A DNA stretch of 64,000 nt, from positions 6,609 to 70,608 of the forward strand of contig DF237193.1 of the NCBI GenBank assembly GCA_000708835.1. The letters are read 5' to 3'. The translations under genes and the position numbers were made by a program. Positions within the stretch are counted from its first letter, which is position 1. Each line of letters begins with the position of its first letter. This DNA comes from Klebsormidium nitens (taxonomy: Eukaryota; Streptophyta; Klebsormidiophyceae; Klebsormidiales; Klebsormidiaceae). The notes under the pieces are model-generated. The model worked only from the letters and a program-made list of their open reading frames with translations, made no database searches and was not told the DNA's origin. Positions 59,720 through 64,000 of this stretch are shown here, piece after piece.

Positions 59720-61319
59720 TCACAATCTGCCTCCTGTTTGATGCAGCATTGCATCGATCTCGTCCCCGTCCTCCATGTCCAGCTGCACACAGCACAACCG
59801 AGGCTCAGGCACCTAGTAAGGATTGAGTGGTCAGCCCCATGCAACCTCGCTTGTGGTCAATGCCGCCGAAGCTCGATGAAGCTACTTCATAGACTGGGAC
59901 TCAGCAATCAGGTCAATGTAAGGTGCTTGAGGAGAATTCCAGTGCCGTCTGCAGTGAATTTGTTCCAAGCACGCAACACATTCGTGTTGATTCAACAGAC
60001 CAAACCATGAAAGGTCATTCTAGGACATGTTTGGAAGAAAGAGGGTGCACACAGCGGGGGCCCCGGCGATCTATACGCTAAGGGTTTAAGCTTGCAATAC
60101 ACGTATGTGTATGGGCTCCCTATAGATTGAACATGAAGTTGGATTCTTGTCAACAAAGAAGCTTTTCTGTAACATCATAAACTTAAGACATACCTCCTCC
60201 GGGGACTGGTCGGGCCGAAGCCTCTGACCATCAAACAGGAAAGCGATCGAGCCCAAATCAACGGACTGCCGGTCACAGTATGCGGTCATAAGTTTCTTCA
60301 ATGTCGTCGACTTCTTGATGCGGAAGAAAACCTCGTTCCCATCCTGCAATCGCCACAGGGAATTGAGGTGAACTTATGATATAACCTTACCAGCCCTTGC
60401 TTCTAGACATGCATCTCTAACTAGGGCAGATGGCAACACCAAGGCTAGATGTACGAGCCAGCCCAGTCATGGTCGTCTGAACAAGCGGACCGCCATCTTC
60501 GCTTTCAAAGGCGCGCTGTGTGTACGATGCTAGCAGAACCAAAACGTTACCTTCTGTTGTAACCAACGACGCATTGCCCAGAAGTTATACCCATTCCTGC
60601 CAAAATCCTTGATAAAAACAAAACCCTAGCCTCTTGCAGTCCAATGATTCTAACCCCGTGCCTATGTCGTGACTAGAGCAAATGCATTCCCATTACGACG
60701 ATGTGTTGCTTGCTTAATCCAATTCCTAAACGAACACACTATATTCCACAGTGAATAGCAACTTCAATGTGCCCAATGTGTCCCTTCAATGTTGCACCTC
60801 AAAATGGCATATTTGCTCTACACTGAGAAGTGCAGAAGCGAAATCTTCTTGTACAGCACTCAAAACCCAGTACAACGGTAGATGATGCACAATGCAGGCG
60901 TTGCCAACAACATGAAGTAGTCGAGATAACCATCAACAACAAGTGGTGTAGGATCCACAACCCGTGGCTGCTTCATAGACCCTTTCAGGCATGTTCAAGC
61001 ACTTGTCAAGCATATGAGTTGCTCTCTCCTTCACCAAAACCAAGAGGTCTGGAACAAAGGAGAGTGTCAAACTTGCCCACCCCTAGATTAAGAAGCCATT
61101 CCAGCAACTTGAACTGTGCAAGCAGAGCAAGCCGCACGCGCAATAGGGAAGACTAGTCAGAGAAGTCTCGCAGGAAAAAAGAAACAGAAAGCTGGAACAC
61201 GGCGCATGTCATTGTTTCGAAGCCAACCGTACCTGGCCCTTGACTTTCAGATTGATATGATCGCCTGCGGGCTTCTTCTCTTCCTCACCAGTCGTTGGGG
61301 CGGTGTTGTCGTCCGACAT
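59720..61319 (-). CDS. SUMO: SUMO precursor (3 exons, 99 aa)
   Basis: Small ubiquitin-like modifier, attached to lysines of nuclear and other proteins by the E1 SAE, E2 SCE1 and E3 ligases. Exons: 61319-61233, 60343-60194 and 59782-59720, all phase 0, total 99 residues. A short flexible acidic N-terminus ([20 protein letters not shown]) precedes the ubiquitin fold. The fold shows [20 protein letters not shown], with the strand that contacts SUMO-interacting motifs, then [20 protein letters not shown] and [20 protein letters not shown]. The end is HQTGG followed by RL and the stop, so processing needs removal of only two residues to expose the diglycine. Length and exon layout fit plant SUMO1/2. 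It faces away from the gene starting at 62391. Confidence 0.96.
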
Positions 61320-62390
61320 CTCTGTGGGCAAGCCTGTTCTTTGGGCAGCTACGATTCGTGTGAAGGCCGCTTCTAAAGGCTAGAATCACAAAGCCTCGAA
61401 CCTGAGCAGAAGCGGAATTATGCTGGATGCGCCCTCGACTTTCTCTCTTCGAATTCCAACAACTTTGAACAACTCACTTCGCAAATCTGCGAGAAAGGAG
61501 AGCTTGTTCCCGCCAAAACCTCGGGTGCGTCCGACCACTTCAACCGACCGCTAGGACTAGCGCCCGCCCGGCCATGCCTAAACAAGCCAAGAAGCAAGAA
61601 GGTCGATGCCGGGGACTGTCCCCGGCCAATCCCATAACATCAATCGATTGCGGGCCTCGTCCTTGAAAGCGAACGTAGGTATCACGACTTGCATGGTGTG
61701 CTGTGTTAGAAATCTGCTCACAAAACAAGGCCTTCAAGGACGCGTGCTAGAATACATATCACGCGCGCGGTCTCAAAGCAGGCGCGCGTTGAGTTAACTT
61801 CAGGGTCACATCTCCGGTTAGCGCTCTTAATTGCCACTGAAACTTTTGGTATTCTCGTCGGCTCTTCATGGAAATATTTCTCGAGCAACAGATCAGCTCC
61901 CTCCTCTCAATGATTCTCTGTAAGAAGCTGCACAATAATCTGCATAAAGAGCTTTCCTCAACGGAGGACCTGGCCCAGTTCGTATGCTTTAGTCTTTGCC
62001 AAACTGTGTTCCTCAAACTTCAAAGTCCCCACAAATTACAGCAGCTGCTCAGCTGCCACAGATGCCAGATGGAGCTCAACAAAGATGCGGCAATCGCACG
62101 ACCAATTTGATGACCTACACAGGACCTACACTTTCACAGATCATTTGCATGTCGATTGCATCGAGTGTATTGCAGCAGCATTGGAGGGCCATACAGCCCC
62201 TTCTGACCTTCGGTGCCTTGAGGGCAGCTTCCAGCCTGTAGAATAGAAGCGGTTTTAGTCTCTAGATAACTCCTACTTCCTCCCCAGCTCAAATCACGTC
62301 CACAGCTCAAGCAACGCATGCTGAGCCTGAATTTTCTAACCGCACAGACGTCTTTGAGCGGATTTGAGCGTGCCAGCTCAGCATGTGGCA
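61320..62390. other. Divergent intergenic region
   Basis: The interval lies between the SUMO start (-) and the start of the right-edge gene (+), so it should contain both promoters. No exon was supported. A short minus-strand frame at 61540-61737 has no recognisable content. Confidence 0.5.
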
Positions 62391-63382
62391 ATGTCGCTCA
62401 GCAAGGGCGCACTCAAGCTTGCGTCCGTTGCGGAGCAGATACTGGCCGCTAAGAATCGGGCGGCGATCCTTTCCCGGCCTGTTGACACTTCCCCCAGCCG
62501 CTTCCTTGCTGATTTTCGCCGGGGCAACTTGCCGGGGGAAGTCAAGGTGTTTCCGCTCACGAAGGTAAGTGGTGGCAGCTGCCTTCTTAAGTGAGATCTT
62601 TACAGCTTTGATAAGATGTTATGTATAGATGGTGAATCCTTGTAGCTATTCATTGCCATGTCGAATGCTTTTGCAAAGGTGGTGGGAGCTAGGGACTTTC
62701 GAAAATATCAAGAGGGGGTTGTCTGAGAGATAAAAGGTAAAAACATCTGACGTGCCTGGATATAACCGTTGTGTGGAAGTCACGAATGTCCACAAGGTAG
62801 GCACCTTCAATGCTGTGGATACCATTCGACGGAGAAGCATCGGATGCCTCTTCCGTAGTCAATGCGGTCCTGTCAGCTGACGCCAGTCCCAAGCTTTACA
62901 AAGGCTGTAACGTTTGCCAGCAAACATACTATCAGGAGAGGGAAGAGACGAGAAGATACGGAAGGTCCTGCGCGCAAGTCGTTGGAAGGGACAAAGGATG
63001 CAATGCTGTGAAGCGGTGGAAGCGAGCCACCTTCTGTTTGGTTCAGCTCTACCTGTGTCATCGTTTTGGGGAGTAGTGCTATGCACACTGCCGGTGTCAC
63101 CTTTGTGCATTGGGACTTAAGTACACAATAAGGGCGCATTCGCCTTTGCCTTGACCACCAATACAACCGCAATCGCCAATCCAGGGGCAGTCTGGGTGAG
63201 GGTGCAAGCTACATCTGTTTTGTACACATTCAAGCTTTGATGAAGAGGCGTTTTGACGAACTTCTTTTAACGTTTTGATTGAGGCAGAATATGATGCACT
63301 TACCAATCTGGTTTCACAGGAAGGGGACTTGGAAGCAACGAAGTCGCTGGTGTACATAGCATTTGAAGTCAAGCAGACCCAG
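62391..63382 (+). CDS. Unrecognised gene, 5' part (cut by window)
   Basis: Exon 1 (62391-62564) starts MSLSKGALKLASVAEQILAA and runs to EVKVFPLTK at a strong donor GTAAGT. The first 35 residues are rich in Ala, Leu, Lys and Arg with hardly any acidic residue, which could be an organelle-targeting helix. A second exon at about 63284-63382 (AEYDALTNLVSQEGDLEATK, then SLVYIAFEVKQTQ) ends at GTGAGT and joins in phase 0; its acceptor (GATTGAG) is weak, so another exon may lie between. I do not recognise the protein. Further exons should lie beyond the right edge. Confidence 0.45.
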
Positions 63383-64000
63383 GTGAGTTTCATTCGGCTG
63401 GCTTGTGGTGGGTGCGGATATACGGACCTCTTGAGTTGGTTTATGTCCTACTCCTTAAAAGCTGAGCATTCTTAACTGTATCTGAAAGGGAGACACGCTC
63501 TGACCTGGCAGATGGGTGACATTGCGTCGTCCAAAGTTTTATGAAAGACGTTTGTTCCGGTTGCCGCCCTTCAGAAAGAAAGCTAGAGATGCCCCCTCGA
63601 GGTTGCCGCAACACCACTCAAACGGTCACCACCAATGTTCGGGCTCGTCAATCATTGACCCGCTTGGGGGGAAAAACGGATAAGGCGTCCCATTCACCCA
63701 ATGAACTTTGGGTCTCAATCGGACGGAAGTTCTGCTTTCAGCATCTCCTGGCGTCCAACACGTTAAAAGGCGTGTTTCTATTGAAGTTGAAGTCACCGGT
63801 TCATGGTCGCAACCATTCGCTTCTCTGTTCGAGTGGTTGCTCGCGCAAGTTACACTACAAGACGTCCAGTCAGGGGCATGAAATCAGCATTCAAATCCAA
63901 AGCAGCAACGTCTGGTCGCCAAAATCAAGACAGGTTGCTGACGTTCGCCAAGTTGTCGGGGCCAGGGATCTGACAGCTACAGTCGGCAGAGCCTGATCGC
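63383..64000. other. Intron or unresolved right edge
   Basis: Probably intron of the right-edge gene. A 151-codon frame (63541-63996) has no recognised motif and a composition unlike the neighbouring exons, so I do not call it. Confidence 0.35.

Noticed and set aside
63541-63996. 151-codon plus-strand frame at the right edge
   Set aside because: Composition differs from the neighbouring exons and there is no acceptor with a matching phase that yields a recognisable protein.
1-64000. CRISPR array, tRNA, rRNA or retroelement polyprotein
   Set aside because: I looked for regularly spaced repeats, T-loop GGTTCGAATCC-type boxes and reverse-transcriptase or integrase motifs on both strands and saw none that hold up by eye.

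Overview
The window is nuclear DNA of a photosynthetic eukaryote, most likely a streptophyte alga (Klebsormidium-like) or an early land plant. I base this on protein likeness and gene structure, not on a database search. Genes are split by many short GT-AG introns of about 100 to 1,300 bases. One gene is a plant-type BIG/UBR4 giant protein, and one is a peroxisomal serine:glyoxylate aminotransferase ending in a PTS1 tripeptide. Degenerate CCCTAAA telomere-type motifs also occur. No operons, bacterial signals, CRISPR arrays, rRNA or convincing tRNA genes were seen. All exon models were built by hand by joining splice sites in compatible phase; individual boundaries may be off by a few bases and UTRs are not defined.

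Layout. 1-3.9 kb: no strong gene, one doubtful ORF with a 15-residue duplication. 3.9-9.1 kb (-): AGT1, seven exons, 402 aa. 9.2-9.6 kb (+): a small basic protein candidate only 155 bases from the AGT1 start. 10.9-15.6 kb (+): a 339-aa PH-domain/coiled-coil protein in nine exons. 17.4-41.5 kb (+): a complete BIG/UBR4 gene, 23 exons, about 5,557 aa, with UBR box, ZZ finger, cysteine-rich block and C-terminal hemiRING. 42.7-48.5 kb (-): a PhoD-like metallophosphatase, six exons, 594 aa; one intron is filled with about six degenerate tandem copies of the next exon's first part and copies of the preceding exon's end. 49.9-52.4 kb (+): a Ser-rich protein with a RING-like C-terminal half. 54.4-58.4 kb (+): an unrecognised Cys-rich 405-aa protein in seven exons. 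59.7-61.3 kb (-): SUMO, three exons, 99 aa. 62.4 kb to the right edge (+): the start of an unrecognised gene cut by the window.

The genes are independent eukaryotic units. Three deal with ubiquitin-type signalling (BIG/UBR4, the RING-like protein, SUMO), but nothing suggests a designed cluster. AGT1 works in photorespiration. The most unusual structure is the exon-derived tandem repeat inside the phosphatase intron at 44.0-45.2 kb. Two small inverted-repeat elements lie between genes at 48.8 and 53.5 kb.
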